Source: Clostridia bacterium (GTDB lineage Bacteria; Bacillota; Clostridia; UMGS1840; HGM11507). From it: 64,000 bases of DNA. The stretch covers positions 40,832 to 104,831 of the forward strand of contig JAFQLQ010000029.1 of assembly GCA_017414505.1 (NCBI GenBank), written 5' to 3'. The translations under genes were made by a program, and so were the position numbers. This document shows, piece by piece, positions 53,011 to 63,486 of the stretch (positions within the stretch are counted from its first letter, which is position 1; each line of letters starts with the position of its first letter). The notes under the pieces were generated by a model that was not told the DNA's origin, ran no database searches, and saw only the letters and a list, made by a program, of their open reading frames with translations.

Positions 53011-53949
53011 TTACAGTTTCTGCTTAATTTCATCAAGAACCAATTTTGCAAATCTTTTCATTCCTTCGTCATTGGGATGAATAAAATCCTCGCATAAATC
53101 TCTTTCTACCTCAATTTCATCCGTAAAGCGCAAAACATTAAAGTTTTTATACTTTTCCGCTTCTTCCTTAATCCGGATTCTTACATCCTCCAGAACACCG
53201 CTTTTTTTAACATCTTTTTCTGTTTTTCTCGGCAGAGGAAGAATTACAAAAACGGGGATTTCGGGGTATTTTTCGTTAAGAGTTTTAAAAATTATCTGAA
53301 TTTCTTCTTCATAATTCTCTTCAAAATTCCAATCGTTGGTGCCATAGGCAACGGATATAAATTCCGGCTTGCCGTATTCTTCAATTCCTCTTAAAATACC
53401 TCTTTCAAAGTGGAATCCGCCTATTCCGAAATTATGCACATCAAGGTTTAATTCCCTTGCCAGCACAGACGGGTAAGAATGGGAATGAGAATGAGTCATA
53501 AATCCCTGAGTTATGGAATCTCCAAAGCACAAAGCCGTTCCGCAGGGAGGATTTTCTTCGCCGACAACTACAATGTTTTTTATACCTATTTCAGCATCGT
53601 AAGGAAAATTCAGAACAACCTCTTTGTTACCAAAATTAAAGGAAAAACCCTGGGTTTCTCCGGGGAAACCCTTGCTTATTATAAGCTCATTATCGCTTAT
53701 AACATCTATAACATATTTTTTCTCTTTATTAAACTGAGAAAATCCAAAACATTTTACATCAAACTGAATTTTATCACAGTTTTTTGCACGAAGAACAACA
53801 CCGGCAGGATATTTACTGTTTGAAACGTAATCCTGCTCAACATAGTACTGCATCTGCTCTTTATTAAAACGTCGCAAAACGTAATATCCGTCAATTTCTT
53901 CCACATCGGCATATCCGAAAAAATATTTTTCTATCATATGTAAATCCAT
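53011..53949 (-). CDS. SGNH/GDSL-type esterase
   Basis: 312 residues, ATG at 53949 behind GGGAGG, no signal peptide. A beta-sandwich domain at about 1-130 precedes the SGNH hydrolase domain. Block I is CFGDSITQG with Ser near 144, block II FGIGGFHFERG, block III VAYGTNDW, and block V FIHPND with the catalytic Asp/His near 287-290. The two-domain arrangement resembles carbohydrate esterases such as CE2/CE3-like deacetylases, so deacylation of a sugar is plausible. It follows an SLH gene in the same direction after a hairpin. Confidence 0.87.
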   Translation of the reverse strand: MDLHMIEKYFFGYADVEEIDGYYVLRRFNKEQMQYYVEQDYVSNSKYPAGVVLRAKNCDKIQFDVKCFGFSQFNKEKKYVIDVISDNELIISKGFPGETQGFSFNFGNKEVVLNFPYDAEIGIKNIVVVGEENPPCGTALCFGDSITQGFMTHSHSHSYPSVLARELNLDVHNFGIGGFHFERGILRGIEEYGKPEFISVAYGTNDWNFEENYEEEIQIIFKTLNEKYPEIPVFVILPLPRKTEKDVKKSGVLEDVRIRIKEEAEKYKNFNVLRFTDEIEVERDLCEDFIHPNDEGMKRFAKLVLDEIKQKL

Positions 53950-53972
53950 ATAACTGTTCCTCCCGTTAAGCA

Positions 53973-53994
53973 GGGCTGTAATAAGTTACAGCCC
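53973..53994 (-). other. Intercistronic hairpin
   Basis: A 9-bp stem (GGGCTGTAA / TTACAGCCC) with a 4-base loop between the SLH gene stop and the esterase ribosome site. No T-run follows on the minus strand. Confidence 0.55.
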
Positions 53995-54000
53995 CGTTAA

Positions 54001-56124
54001 TTATTTATTGCTTTCTGTAAATCTGTGAAGCATTGCTGCAATTTCCACTCTTGAAGCACTTTCAAGAGGATTAAGCGTAGCTTCGGTTCTTCCCACAATC
54101 ATTCCCGAACCGACTGCATACTGCATTGCAGGAATTGCATATTCGGAGATTTGGTCATAATCTTCGTAGGAAAGAATATTTGTGTTTTCACCAACGCTTA
54201 TGTCGTAACCCTTGAATTTTGCATAACGGAACATAATTGCCGCTATCTGTTCGCGGGTAATACTGTCATAAGGTGCAAATTCTGTTTCGCTGTACCCCTC
54301 GGTTATGCCGTTCTGCTCTGCCCAAGTTACTGCGTTGGCGTAGTATTCATCCATCTCAACGTCGGCAAACGGAACACTTCTGTTAACCGCAGGTTCTTTT
54401 TCCATACGGTAAAGAACTGTAACCATCATCGCACGTGTCATATCATCATCGGGTGAAAACAGTTTTTCATAAGTTCCCTTGAAAATTCCGTTTTCAAGAA
54501 CATAGTCGGTATCAAAATGATACCACAGGCTTATATCCAGATCGTCAAACTTAAGTGACGGACAATTGTGACCTGAGCCACCGTTTCCACTGTTTATATC
54601 CGTATCATCGATATCTACAATACATGCTCCGAACTCATTCCACTTTGCATAAAGCGTAATGCTTTTTGTAACCGGAGTTGTAAAATCATATTTTTCGGTA
54701 AGCTCTTCATCTTCATACCAACCTTCAAATGTACATCCGTCTTTTTCAGGGAACAACGGTTCAGTTGCAAGTCTGTTTTTTATAACTCTTTCACTAGGAA
54801 CTGGGCTTCCGCCATTGGTTTCATAATTTATAATCAATTTAGTTGATCTTCCACCGCCTCCGCCTGTTCCGGGAGAAGAAGGTGTGGATACAGCAAGAGT
54901 ACCGTTTGTGCAGGTAACATTGTAGTTGGAATTTTCATTTTCAACCGAAACTACGATATCATATGTTCCCGTAACAGAGCTGTCCGGAACTACGTCAGCG
55001 CCGTTTTTCTGATATTTAAGAGTAACTGTATCTCCTGCCGAATCAGTTCCGAAAAGGCCTTCAACGATGTAATCCCTATTTAACTGCGGAGAGGATAAAT
55101 CGGGAACTGTTCCACCAATAACAATTGTTTTGTTAACCGCTTTTACGTTAGCCGGTGCTTTTGCAATCTTGAATTTATGGGTAATATCGGTTTTTGTTTT
55201 ATCCTTCCAGGCAACGTGCTTATCTGCTTTAAGCGAAATAATTACATCACTGCCCTCTTCGTTTGCATTTGTCTGAGGTGCGGACAAGACATCATAATAT
55301 TCGTTTGGCTGCAAAGGATAGCTTTGCTCTGTACCGTTGTAAACCGCACTTTCATCCTGCGCGGGAATTTCTATCAGTTCGGGGCATTTAAGAACTATGT
55401 TAGAAGCGATATTTCCTTCTTTGTCCACAATAGTATTCTGGGTGTCTTTGTAGGCAATATCATAGCCTACGGGAAGATAAAATTCAATCTCTCCCAAAGC
55501 ATCTTCAACAGACAAATGGCCGTAATTACATAATTCTGCATTCATATTGATAACCGATGTATCATCTATGGAGAGCTGTTCCAGCCAGAAATAGCTGTCA
55601 ACTGTAAGCTTGCTGTTTTCAAGAATTACATCACCGTCAGTCATCCAGCAAAAATACGAAGTTGTTACATCTGAATTTTTTATTGTAAAAGAATCATAAT
55701 GTCCTACATTGCCATTTGAAATTCCGCCCGAATAAACGACATTATCAAGTGTAAGATTAATATTTTGACTGCTCGGAGCACCTATATAGTTCGCTACAGT
55801 AAGGCTCGCTTTTTCATTTTCATCCAGACTTGTTACCGTAACAACGCCATCAGAGGCAGAGTAAGCAAGCAGACTTCCGCCTATCAAATTGCTGCCGGCA
55901 AGCTTGATTGTTACATTTTCAGGAAGCTCAACACTGCCTGTTATATTGGCATTTTTAAGGGTTAAAACCGAAGTTCCGTCCCAGCTGTATCCGTCAGTTT
56001 CAAGCTCCCCTTCCGGAACTCCTGAAAAGAACTCCAGATCATCTTCTGCATATATACTAATTGGCATACATAGAGTTATAACCATAAATGTTAAAATAAT
56101 TGCAAAAAGCTGTTTTAATTTCAT
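54001..56124 (-). CDS. Secreted SLH-anchored protein with InlB-type repeat
   Basis: 707 residues, ATG at 56124 behind GGGAGG; signal peptide about 1-26. The N-terminal third is a strand-rich, pectate-lyase-like array (LTLKNANITGSVELPENVTI; VTVTSLDENEKASLTVANYI). Two MBG-like beta domains follow (HVAWKDKTKTDITHKFKIA; VVSVENENSNYNV). A glycine-rich linker leads to one InlB B-repeat (Flg_new) at about 430-500 (GGSPVPSERVIKNRLATEPL; FEGWYEDEELTEKYDF). Three SLH repeats finish the protein (about 530-707: LFSPDDDMTRAMMVTVLYRM; EFAPYDSITREQIAAIMFRY; TLNPLESASRVEIAAMLHRF). It is a wall-anchored surface protein of unknown ligand. Ends in TAA. Confidence 0.85.
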   Translation of the reverse strand: MKLKQLFAIILTFMVITLCMPISIYAEDDLEFFSGVPEGELETDGYSWDGTSVLTLKNANITGSVELPENVTIKLAGSNLIGGSLLAYSASDGVVTVTSLDENEKASLTVANYIGAPSSQNINLTLDNVVYSGGISNGNVGHYDSFTIKNSDVTTSYFCWMTDGDVILENSKLTVDSYFWLEQLSIDDTSVINMNAELCNYGHLSVEDALGEIEFYLPVGYDIAYKDTQNTIVDKEGNIASNIVLKCPELIEIPAQDESAVYNGTEQSYPLQPNEYYDVLSAPQTNANEEGSDVIISLKADKHVAWKDKTKTDITHKFKIAKAPANVKAVNKTIVIGGTVPDLSSPQLNRDYIVEGLFGTDSAGDTVTLKYQKNGADVVPDSSVTGTYDIVVSVENENSNYNVTCTNGTLAVSTPSSPGTGGGGGRSTKLIINYETNGGSPVPSERVIKNRLATEPLFPEKDGCTFEGWYEDEELTEKYDFTTPVTKSITLYAKWNEFGACIVDIDDTDINSGNGGSGHNCPSLKFDDLDISLWYHFDTDYVLENGIFKGTYEKLFSPDDDMTRAMMVTVLYRMEKEPAVNRSVPFADVEMDEYYANAVTWAEQNGITEGYSETEFAPYDSITREQIAAIMFRYAKFKGYDISVGENTNILSYEDYDQISEYAIPAMQYAVGSGMIVGRTEATLNPLESASRVEIAAMLHRFTESNK

Positions 56125-56153
56125 ACTGCTGTCCTCCCAACCATTTTTATTTT

Positions 56154-56183
56154 ATTATAACTTTAACCACACATATGTGTCAA
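56154..56183 (-). promoter_or_regulatory. Promoter of the SLH/esterase unit with palindrome
   Basis: TTGACA (56178-56183), an 18-base spacer and TATAAT (56154-56159). A 12-bp palindrome ACACATATGTGT (56169-56180) overlaps the -35 and spacer, and could be an operator. Confidence 0.7.
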
Positions 56184-56375
56184 TATTTTTTGAGAAAAAG
56201 TAAATTTTATGTAATTTTTTACCGGTATATTTTAATAAATTATGAATAAAAGTCTTTTTTTCAGACTTTTCTCAAAAATTAAAGAAAATACGTAAAAAAC
56301 AAAGAAAATACTGTATTTCATTCAAAATTCGGTGTTATTTAGTTTTATTTAATTGGTTTTTGCATACGGTTCACC

Positions 56376-56765
<390 letters not shown>

Positions 56766-56768
56766 TAA

Positions 56769-58421
<1,653 letters not shown>

Positions 58422-58432
58422 TAACAACTTTG

Positions 58433-58463
58433 CCCGGTGGATTGATGCCACCGGGTATTTTTT
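58433..58463 (+). terminator. groESL terminator
   Basis: Stem CCCGGTGG / CCACCGGG with a 7-base loop, followed by TATTTTTTATT, 12 bases after the groEL stop. Confidence 0.92.
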
Positions 58464-58467
58464 ATTC

Positions 58468-58495
58468 AACTATTTAGATTTTTTTCTAAATAGTT
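58468..58495. promoter_or_regulatory. Inverted repeat upstream of sdpR (operator candidate 1)
   Basis: Arms AACTATTTAGA and TCTAAATAGTT around a 6-T loop, located just upstream of the -35 box of the sdpR promoter. The core TATTTAGA matches the second palindrome. Confidence 0.65.
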
Positions 58496-58496
58496 A

Positions 58497-58525
58497 TTGA
58501 CTTCTCCGTTTATTTATGTTATCAT
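58497..58525 (+). promoter_or_regulatory. sdpRI promoter
   Basis: TTGACT (58497-58502), a 17-base spacer and TATCAT (58520-58525), flanked on both sides by the TATTTAGA palindromes, as expected for autorepression. Confidence 0.7.
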
Positions 58526-58526
58526 C

Positions 58527-58548
58527 TATTTAGAAATATTTCTAAATA
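58527..58548. promoter_or_regulatory. Perfect 22-bp palindrome downstream of the sdpR promoter (operator candidate 2)
   Basis: The two half-sites TATTTAGAAAT and ATTTCTAAATA form a perfect palindrome covering the transcription start region, immediately before the ribosome site AAGGAG. Confidence 0.75.
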
Positions 58549-58569
58549 CTATATAAGGAGCGTTGAATT

Positions 58570-58836
58570 ATGGGGATGAACGAAACATTAAAAGCTATAT
58601 CAGATTCCGTAAGACGGGATATACTGCAAATGTTAAAAAGCGGAAAAAAATCCGCAGGAGAAATTGCAGAACATTTTGATTTAACCGGTGCAACAGTTTC
58701 CTATCATTTGTCAAAACTAAAAAAAGCCGACCTTATCACAGAACAAAAACAAAAAAACTTTATTTATTATGAGCTTAATACTTCGGTTTTTGAAGAGGTA
58801 TTAACCTGGATTTATACTTTAGGAGGTAGTAAATGA
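58570..58836 (+). CDS. sdpR: ArsR/SdpR-family autorepressor
   Basis: 88 residues, ATG at 58570 behind AAGGAG. A single winged helix: LKAISDSVRRDILQMLKSGK, GEIAEHFDLTGATVSYHLSK (recognition helix), then the wing EQKQKNFIYYELNTSVFEEV. It lacks metal-binding cysteines. The SdpR family typically represses its own operon with sdpI, and that arrangement is present here with coupled start and stop codons. Two similar palindromes flank the promoter. Confidence 0.9.
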   Translation: MGMNETLKAISDSVRRDILQMLKSGKKSAGEIAEHFDLTGATVSYHLSKLKKADLITEQKQKNFIYYELNTSVFEEVLTWIYTLGGSK

Positions 58837-59450
58837 TGAAATTTATAAAATGGAAAAGTCTTATTATAACCTGTGCTGTATGTCTTTTGCCAATTCTTTT
58901 AGGGATAGCATTCTGGAATGATTTGCCTGACACTATGGCTATTCATTTTAATCTTTACAATGAGCCCGATAATTTCACATCAAAAAGCTTTGCTGTATTC
59001 GGATTACCTGTTTTAATGGTATTTCTGCAAGCGTTTTGCTGTATTATAAATGATATCAATGCTAACAAGCACGGTGAACGCAAAAAATTTGAAAATGCAA
59101 CAAAATGGATAATTCCTGTTATGACAATTATTCTGCAGGCAATAACCATAGGCTGCGGACTTGGATATAATATTGATATAAGAAGAGTTGTTGCCTTGAT
59201 TATGGCTATTATTTTTCTTCTAATCGGTAATTATCTTCCTAAATTCGACTATGTAAAAAATCATGATGTTGATACCCAAAAAGCAAGAAAAATAAACAGA
59301 TTTATAGGCTACCAAACAGTTATTATGGGCATTTTATCCCTCATAACAATATTTTTACCGCCAATCGCCACAGCTATATGGATATTTTTGCTTATACCGT
59401 ACGCCATTATAAATATCATATATGGCATAAAAACCGGGAAAAAGGGTTAA
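58833..59450 (+). CDS. sdpI: SdpI-family membrane protein
   Basis: 205 residues, ATG at 58833 overlapping the sdpR stop, behind GGAGGTAG. Six or so hydrophobic helices. The N-terminal DUF1648-type segment LPDTMAIHFNLYNEPDNF is diagnostic of SdpI-like immunity proteins, and the C-terminal half carries the SdpI pattern (GNYLPKFDYVKNH; RKINRFIGYQTVIMGI). In Bacillus SdpI protects against the SdpC toxin and sequesters SdpR at the membrane. No sdpC-like toxin gene is visible here, so its role may be envelope-stress sensing or immunity to others' toxins. Confidence 0.87.
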   Translation: MMKFIKWKSLIITCAVCLLPILLGIAFWNDLPDTMAIHFNLYNEPDNFTSKSFAVFGLPVLMVFLQAFCCIINDINANKHGERKKFENATKWIIPVMTIILQAITIGCGLGYNIDIRRVVALIMAIIFLLIGNYLPKFDYVKNHDVDTQKARKINRFIGYQTVIMGILSLITIFLPPIATAIWIFLLIPYAIINIIYGIKTGKKG

Positions 59451-59535
59451 CAAATTTATTCAACAAAAATCTTGATTTTTTTCGATTATTGTATTATAAT
59501 AAAAAGGTTAAAAAACGAAAAAGGAGATTTTGTCT

Positions 59536-61359
59536 GTGAGTAACATCAGAGAAGATATTAGAAATATTGCAATTATTGCCCACGTAGACCACGGTAAAAC
59601 AACACTTGTTGACGCTATGCTTCATCAGAGCGGTATTTTCCGTTCCAACGAACAGGTTGCGGAAAGAGTTATGGACTCCAACGACTTAGAGCGTGAAAGA
59701 GGTATTACCATACTTTCAAAAAACACTTCCGTTATGTATAACGATATAAGAATAAATATTGTTGATACTCCCGGCCATGCCGATTTCGGCGGTGAAGTTG
59801 AGCGTGTTCTGGGAATGGTTGAAGGTGTTCTTTTGCTGGTAGACGCATTTGAAGGCGCTATGCCGCAGACAAGATTTGTTCTTAAAAAGGCTCTTGAGCT
59901 TAACTTAAAGCCCATTGTTGTTGTAAATAAAATCGACAGAGCCGAAGCAAGACCGGAAGAGGTTATAAACGAGGTTGCAGACCTGTTTATTGACCTTGAT
60001 GCAACCGATGAACAGCTTGAATTCCCCGTTGTTTACGCTTCTTCAAGAGAAGGCTACGCAAAAATGGATTTAAGCGAAGATAAAACTGATTTAAAAGACC
60101 TTTTTGAGGTTATTATAAATGAAGTTCCCGGCCCCGAAGGTAAAGAGGACGAGCCTTTCCAGATGCTTATTTCCAACATTGACTACGATGAATACGTTGG
60201 AAGAATTGCAGTTGGTAAAATCAACAGAGGTAAAGCCGGCATAAACGATCCCGTTGTTATCTGCAAGCAGGACGAAAAAAATATGAACAGTAAAATCGGA
60301 AAGCTTTATGTTTACGACGGACTTAAAAGAATTGAAGCCGAAACTGCAAAAATCGGTGATATTGTTTGTATTGCAGGTCTGTGCGATATCAATATCGGCG
60401 AAACTATCTGTTCTCCCGAAAAAATTGATCCGCTTCCTTTTGTGGAAGTAGATGAACCTACAATTTCCATGAATTTCCTTGTTAACAATTCTCCCTTTGC
60501 AGGTCAGGACGGCGATTATGTAACTTCCCGTCATCTAAGAGAAAGACTTTTCAAGGAGCTTGAAACAAACGTAAGCTTGAAGGTTGAAGAAACCGACAGT
60601 GCTGACTGCTTTAAGGTTTCGGGAAGAGGAGAGCTTCACCTTTCAATTTTAATTGAAACTATGCGCCGTCAGGGTTATGAATTTCAGGTTTCCAAGCCTC
60701 AGGTAATTATAAAGGAAATCGACGGCAAGCATTTTGAACCCGTTGAAGATCTGGTTATAGATGTTCCCGACGAATTTGTTGGTAATGTAATAGAAAAACT
60801 GGGCGTGAGAAAGGCTGAAATGGTAAATATGCAGCCTACTGCCAACAACTACACAAGAATAGAATTTAAAATTCCTTCAAGAGGTCTTATAGGATACAGA
60901 AATGAATTTTTAACCGACACCAAGGGTAACGGAATAATGAACTCCATTTTAAGCGGATTTGAAGAATACAAGGGCGAAATAAACGGACGTCAGAGAGGCT
61001 CTATGATAGCCTGGGAAAACGGCGAAAGCGTTTCCTACGGTCTGTTTAATGCTCAGGGCAGAGGACGCCTGTTCATCGGCCCCGGCGTTAAAGTTTACGA
61101 AGGTATGGTTGTAGGCGAAAACGCAAAGCAGGAGGATATCGTAATTAATGTTTGTAAGAAAAAACACGTTACAAACATGCGTGCCGCCGGTTCAGACGAA
61201 GCGCTTAAGCTTACTCCCCCCTCCATTATGAGCTTAGAGCAATGCCTTGACTTTATTGCGGATGACGAGCTTGTTGAGGTTACTCCAAACTTCATTCGCT
61301 TAAGAAAGAAAATTTTAAATACAGAATTAAGAGCAAAAGCAAGAAATAAACTACAATAA
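59536..61359 (+). CDS. typA: Translational GTPase TypA/BipA
   Basis: 607 residues from GTG at 59536, which has GGAG 9 bases upstream; a TTG at 59530 is spaced only 3 bases. GTPase motifs: G1 AHVDHGKT (15-22), the switch region ERERGITI, G3 DTPGHADF, G4 NKID. EF-G-like domains II, III and V follow, then the BipA C-terminal domain ([49 protein letters not shown]). It is a ribosome-associated GTPase involved in 50S assembly under stress. Length is normal. A second, diverged copy of its 3' end lies at 63272-63442. Confidence 0.98.
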   Translation: MSNIREDIRNIAIIAHVDHGKTTLVDAMLHQSGIFRSNEQVAERVMDSNDLERERGITILSKNTSVMYNDIRINIVDTPGHADFGGEVERVLGMVEGVLLLVDAFEGAMPQTRFVLKKALELNLKPIVVVNKIDRAEARPEEVINEVADLFIDLDATDEQLEFPVVYASSREGYAKMDLSEDKTDLKDLFEVIINEVPGPEGKEDEPFQMLISNIDYDEYVGRIAVGKINRGKAGINDPVVICKQDEKNMNSKIGKLYVYDGLKRIEAETAKIGDIVCIAGLCDINIGETICSPEKIDPLPFVEVDEPTISMNFLVNNSPFAGQDGDYVTSRHLRERLFKELETNVSLKVEETDSADCFKVSGRGELHLSILIETMRRQGYEFQVSKPQVIIKEIDGKHFEPVEDLVIDVPDEFVGNVIEKLGVRKAEMVNMQPTANNYTRIEFKIPSRGLIGYRNEFLTDTKGNGIMNSILSGFEEYKGEINGRQRGSMIAWENGESVSYGLFNAQGRGRLFIGPGVKVYEGMVVGENAKQEDIVINVCKKKHVTNMRAAGSDEALKLTPPSIMSLEQCLDFIADDELVEVTPNFIRLRKKILNTELRAKARNKLQ

Positions 61360-61393
61360 AAAATTGCAGGCTTACTCTGAAGAACATATAATT

Positions 61394-61441
61394 AAAAGAG
61401 TGTTTCAATTAGTGATTTTTTCACTGATGAAACACTCTTTT
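61394..61441. terminator. Bidirectional terminator between typA and the AraC gene
   Basis: Outer stem of 14 bp (AAAAGAGTGTTTCA and its complement) with an inner AGTGA/TCACT stem and T loop; A and T ends serve both convergent genes. Confidence 0.9.
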
Positions 61442-61443
61442 TA

Positions 61444-62259
61444 CTATAAATTATTTTTCTTGTATTTTAACGGTGTTATTCCATACGTATTTTTAAATAG
61501 AGCAATAAAATTTGAATAATCCGAAAAACCGCTTTGAACAGAAGCTTCAGCAACTGTACACCCGTTTGACAACAGCTTTACTGCATTGGCAAGCCGTTTC
61601 TTTTTTATATATTCCGAAGGAGTGATGTTCAAAGTTTTTTTAAAATGACGTTCCAAAGTATTGATACTAACATTAGCCGCTTTTGCTATTTCCCCCACAG
61701 AGAGGGAATTTCTGAAATGGCAGTTAATATAATTAATTGCATAAGTAGTGTCTTCAGGATAATTTGCAGCTGTATCGTTAACAATATTTGCATTTTGCAG
61801 AATATTTATCAGTTTGAAGAAATTATAATATTTTCTGCTTTGCAGAGATTCTTCTTCTAACATTTTATAACAAAGAGATACAAAAGCATCAGTATCTTCA
61901 GGAGAAAGAGAAAGATGATTTGCACTGCCGGGTTTTCTGTTGAAAAAGGTATCTAACAAATATTCATTTCCCGACGAGGAAAATAAAATCCAAAAATGCC
62001 TGTGAAGTTTATTGCTATGATAAATGCAGTGATGATATTCATGAGGGCGGGTAATTATGATATCTCCGGGTTTTACGGGATAAATGTTGTTTTCCACAAC
62101 AAAAGACACGTCTCCGCTCAAGTTTACATATATTTCGCATTCTTCGTGAATGTGCGAATCGTTTACATTTTCGACTGAGTCGGCATACAGTTCCGTGTAT
62201 GTGGCCGAAAAATCAAAGTGGTTAATACTTTCAAAATATTCGTGGTTGCTTAACTTCAT
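61444..62259 (-). CDS. AraC-family transcriptional regulator with cupin domain
   Basis: 271 residues; start at 62259 (MKLSNHEYFESINHF), behind AAGGAGG, rather than 17 codons upstream. N-terminal cupin AraC ligand domain (about 30-110: HIHEECEIYVNLSGDVSFVV; PGDIIITRPHEYHHCIYH) and C-terminal HTH_18 (about 170-268: LSVGEIAKAANVSINTLERH; VAEASVQSGFSDYSNFIALF). Divergent from the EamA transporter gene, with 113 bases between the starts, so it probably regulates that transporter in response to a small ligand. Both lie inside the segment bracketed by typA 3' ends. Confidence 0.92.
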   Translation of the reverse strand: MKLSNHEYFESINHFDFSATYTELYADSVENVNDSHIHEECEIYVNLSGDVSFVVENNIYPVKPGDIIITRPHEYHHCIYHSNKLHRHFWILFSSSGNEYLLDTFFNRKPGSANHLSLSPEDTDAFVSLCYKMLEEESLQSRKYYNFFKLINILQNANIVNDTAANYPEDTTYAINYINCHFRNSLSVGEIAKAANVSINTLERHFKKTLNITPSEYIKKKRLANAVKLLSNGCTVAEASVQSGFSDYSNFIALFKNTYGITPLKYKKNNL

Positions 62260-62372
62260 AAAATACCTCCTTGTTTGGTGATTATACCATGTTTTAAGGT
62301 GAAAAATCAATATAAATATAAAAAAGTATGTGATATACTTAAAAAAACATAAAAAGAAAGAGGTGCCTTCTT

Positions 62373-63242
62373 GTGCAATATTTAATGTTGATTGGGTCGG
62401 CTGTACTTTTAGCAGTAGATTTTTCTTTAAATAAAATTTATCAGAAATTGGAAGGAACCTCGCCTGCAGCAGGCTTTGCCTTCAATTCATTTCTTGGCTT
62501 ATTTACAGCAATTATATTTTTTGTTATAAATGGCTTCAGGGCAGATTTTTCAACTTATTCCTTTATAATGGCAGCATTGGTGAATGGTCTTGTAATGTGC
62601 TATAATATCATAGGGTTCAGGTTGTTAAAGTCGGGAACTATGGCTCTGTATACTCTGTTTCTGATGAGCGGCGGAATGGTTGTACCCTATATTTTCGGAA
62701 TGTTTTTTTTAAACGAACCGTTTTCTGGTTTAAAAACCGCAGCACTTATACTAATACTTACAGGTGTTATTGTATCTAACGCCGATAATACGAAAGTTAA
62801 CTCAAAGCAAATAGCTATGTGTATGATAGTATTTATTTTAAACGGCTTTGTCAGCGTAATTTCAAAGCTTCATCAAATAGAAGTACGCTTTGACACTGTA
62901 AATGCAACAGATTTTGTGCTGATTGGCGGTATTTTTAAGTTTATTTTTGCAGGAATATTATATTTATTTACAAGAAGTAATTTTGCTGAAAATACAAAGC
63001 CGAAGACTAAAATCACACCATTTATTATCATTATTGCTTCGGCTGCGGCAGGAGGAATTTCGTATTTTCTTCAGCTGTTCGGAGCAGTATCTCTTCCGGC
63101 AACAGTATTATATCCGTTTGTTACCGGCGGCAGCGTAGTATTATCATCTTTGGCAGGTGTGATTTTCTTTAAAGATAAACTGTCAAAAAATCTGATTTTA
63201 AGTATTATTTTGTGTTTTATCGGAACAGTTTTATTTTTATAG
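62373..63242 (+). CDS. EamA/DMT-superfamily transporter
   Basis: 289 residues, GTG at 62373 after AGAGGTG. Ten predicted membrane helices in two EamA halves (AVLLAVDFSLNKIYQKLEG; FRLLKSGTMALYTLFLMSGG; GISYFLQLFGAVSLPATVLY; SVVLSSLAGVIFFKDKLSKN). Drug/metabolite transporters of this type move small metabolites or amines; the substrate is not readable. Regulation by the divergent AraC gene is likely. Confidence 0.9.
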   Translation: MQYLMLIGSAVLLAVDFSLNKIYQKLEGTSPAAGFAFNSFLGLFTAIIFFVINGFRADFSTYSFIMAALVNGLVMCYNIIGFRLLKSGTMALYTLFLMSGGMVVPYIFGMFFLNEPFSGLKTAALILILTGVIVSNADNTKVNSKQIAMCMIVFILNGFVSVISKLHQIEVRFDTVNATDFVLIGGIFKFIFAGILYLFTRSNFAENTKPKTKITPFIIIIASAAAGGISYFLQLFGAVSLPATVLYPFVTGGSVVLSSLAGVIFFKDKLSKNLILSIILCFIGTVLFL

Positions 63243-63271
63243 AAGCATTGAATTTCCATTGAGTCCATATT

Positions 63272-63442
63272 CGTGCCTGACGAAGCATTAAAACTTACTT
63301 CCCATCCATTATGAGCTTAGAGCAGTGCCTTGATTTCATTGCGGACGACGAGCTTGTTGAGGTTACTCCAAACTTCATTCGTTTAAGAAAGAAAATTTTA
63401 AATACAGAATTAAGAGCAAAAGCAAGAAATAAATTACAATAA
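63272..63442 (+). pseudogene. 3' fragment of a second typA allele
   Basis: This stretch corresponds to the last 55 or so codons of typA (about 61190-61359). A 1-base deletion near 63301-63310 breaks the frame relative to typA's start of the match. From TCCATTATG to the stop there are six base differences (CAA/CAG, GAC/GAT, TTT/TTC, GAT/GAC, CGC/CGT, CTA/TTA), and every one is synonymous. There is no start or ribosome site, so it is not expressed as a protein. It is followed by a strong terminator, probably the native terminator of this copy. Confidence 0.92.
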
Positions 63443-63446
63443 AACA

Positions 63447-63485
63447 AAAAACAGCATTTTCGTAAATTACGAAAATGCTGTTTTT
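63447..63485. terminator. Strong bidirectional terminator after the typA fragment
   Basis: A near-perfect 39-bp palindrome (AAAAACAGCATTTTCGTAA and its complement), flanked by A- and T-runs, 4 bases after the fragment's stop and 1 base before the convergent SLH fragment's stop. Confidence 0.93.
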
Positions 63486-63486
63486 A

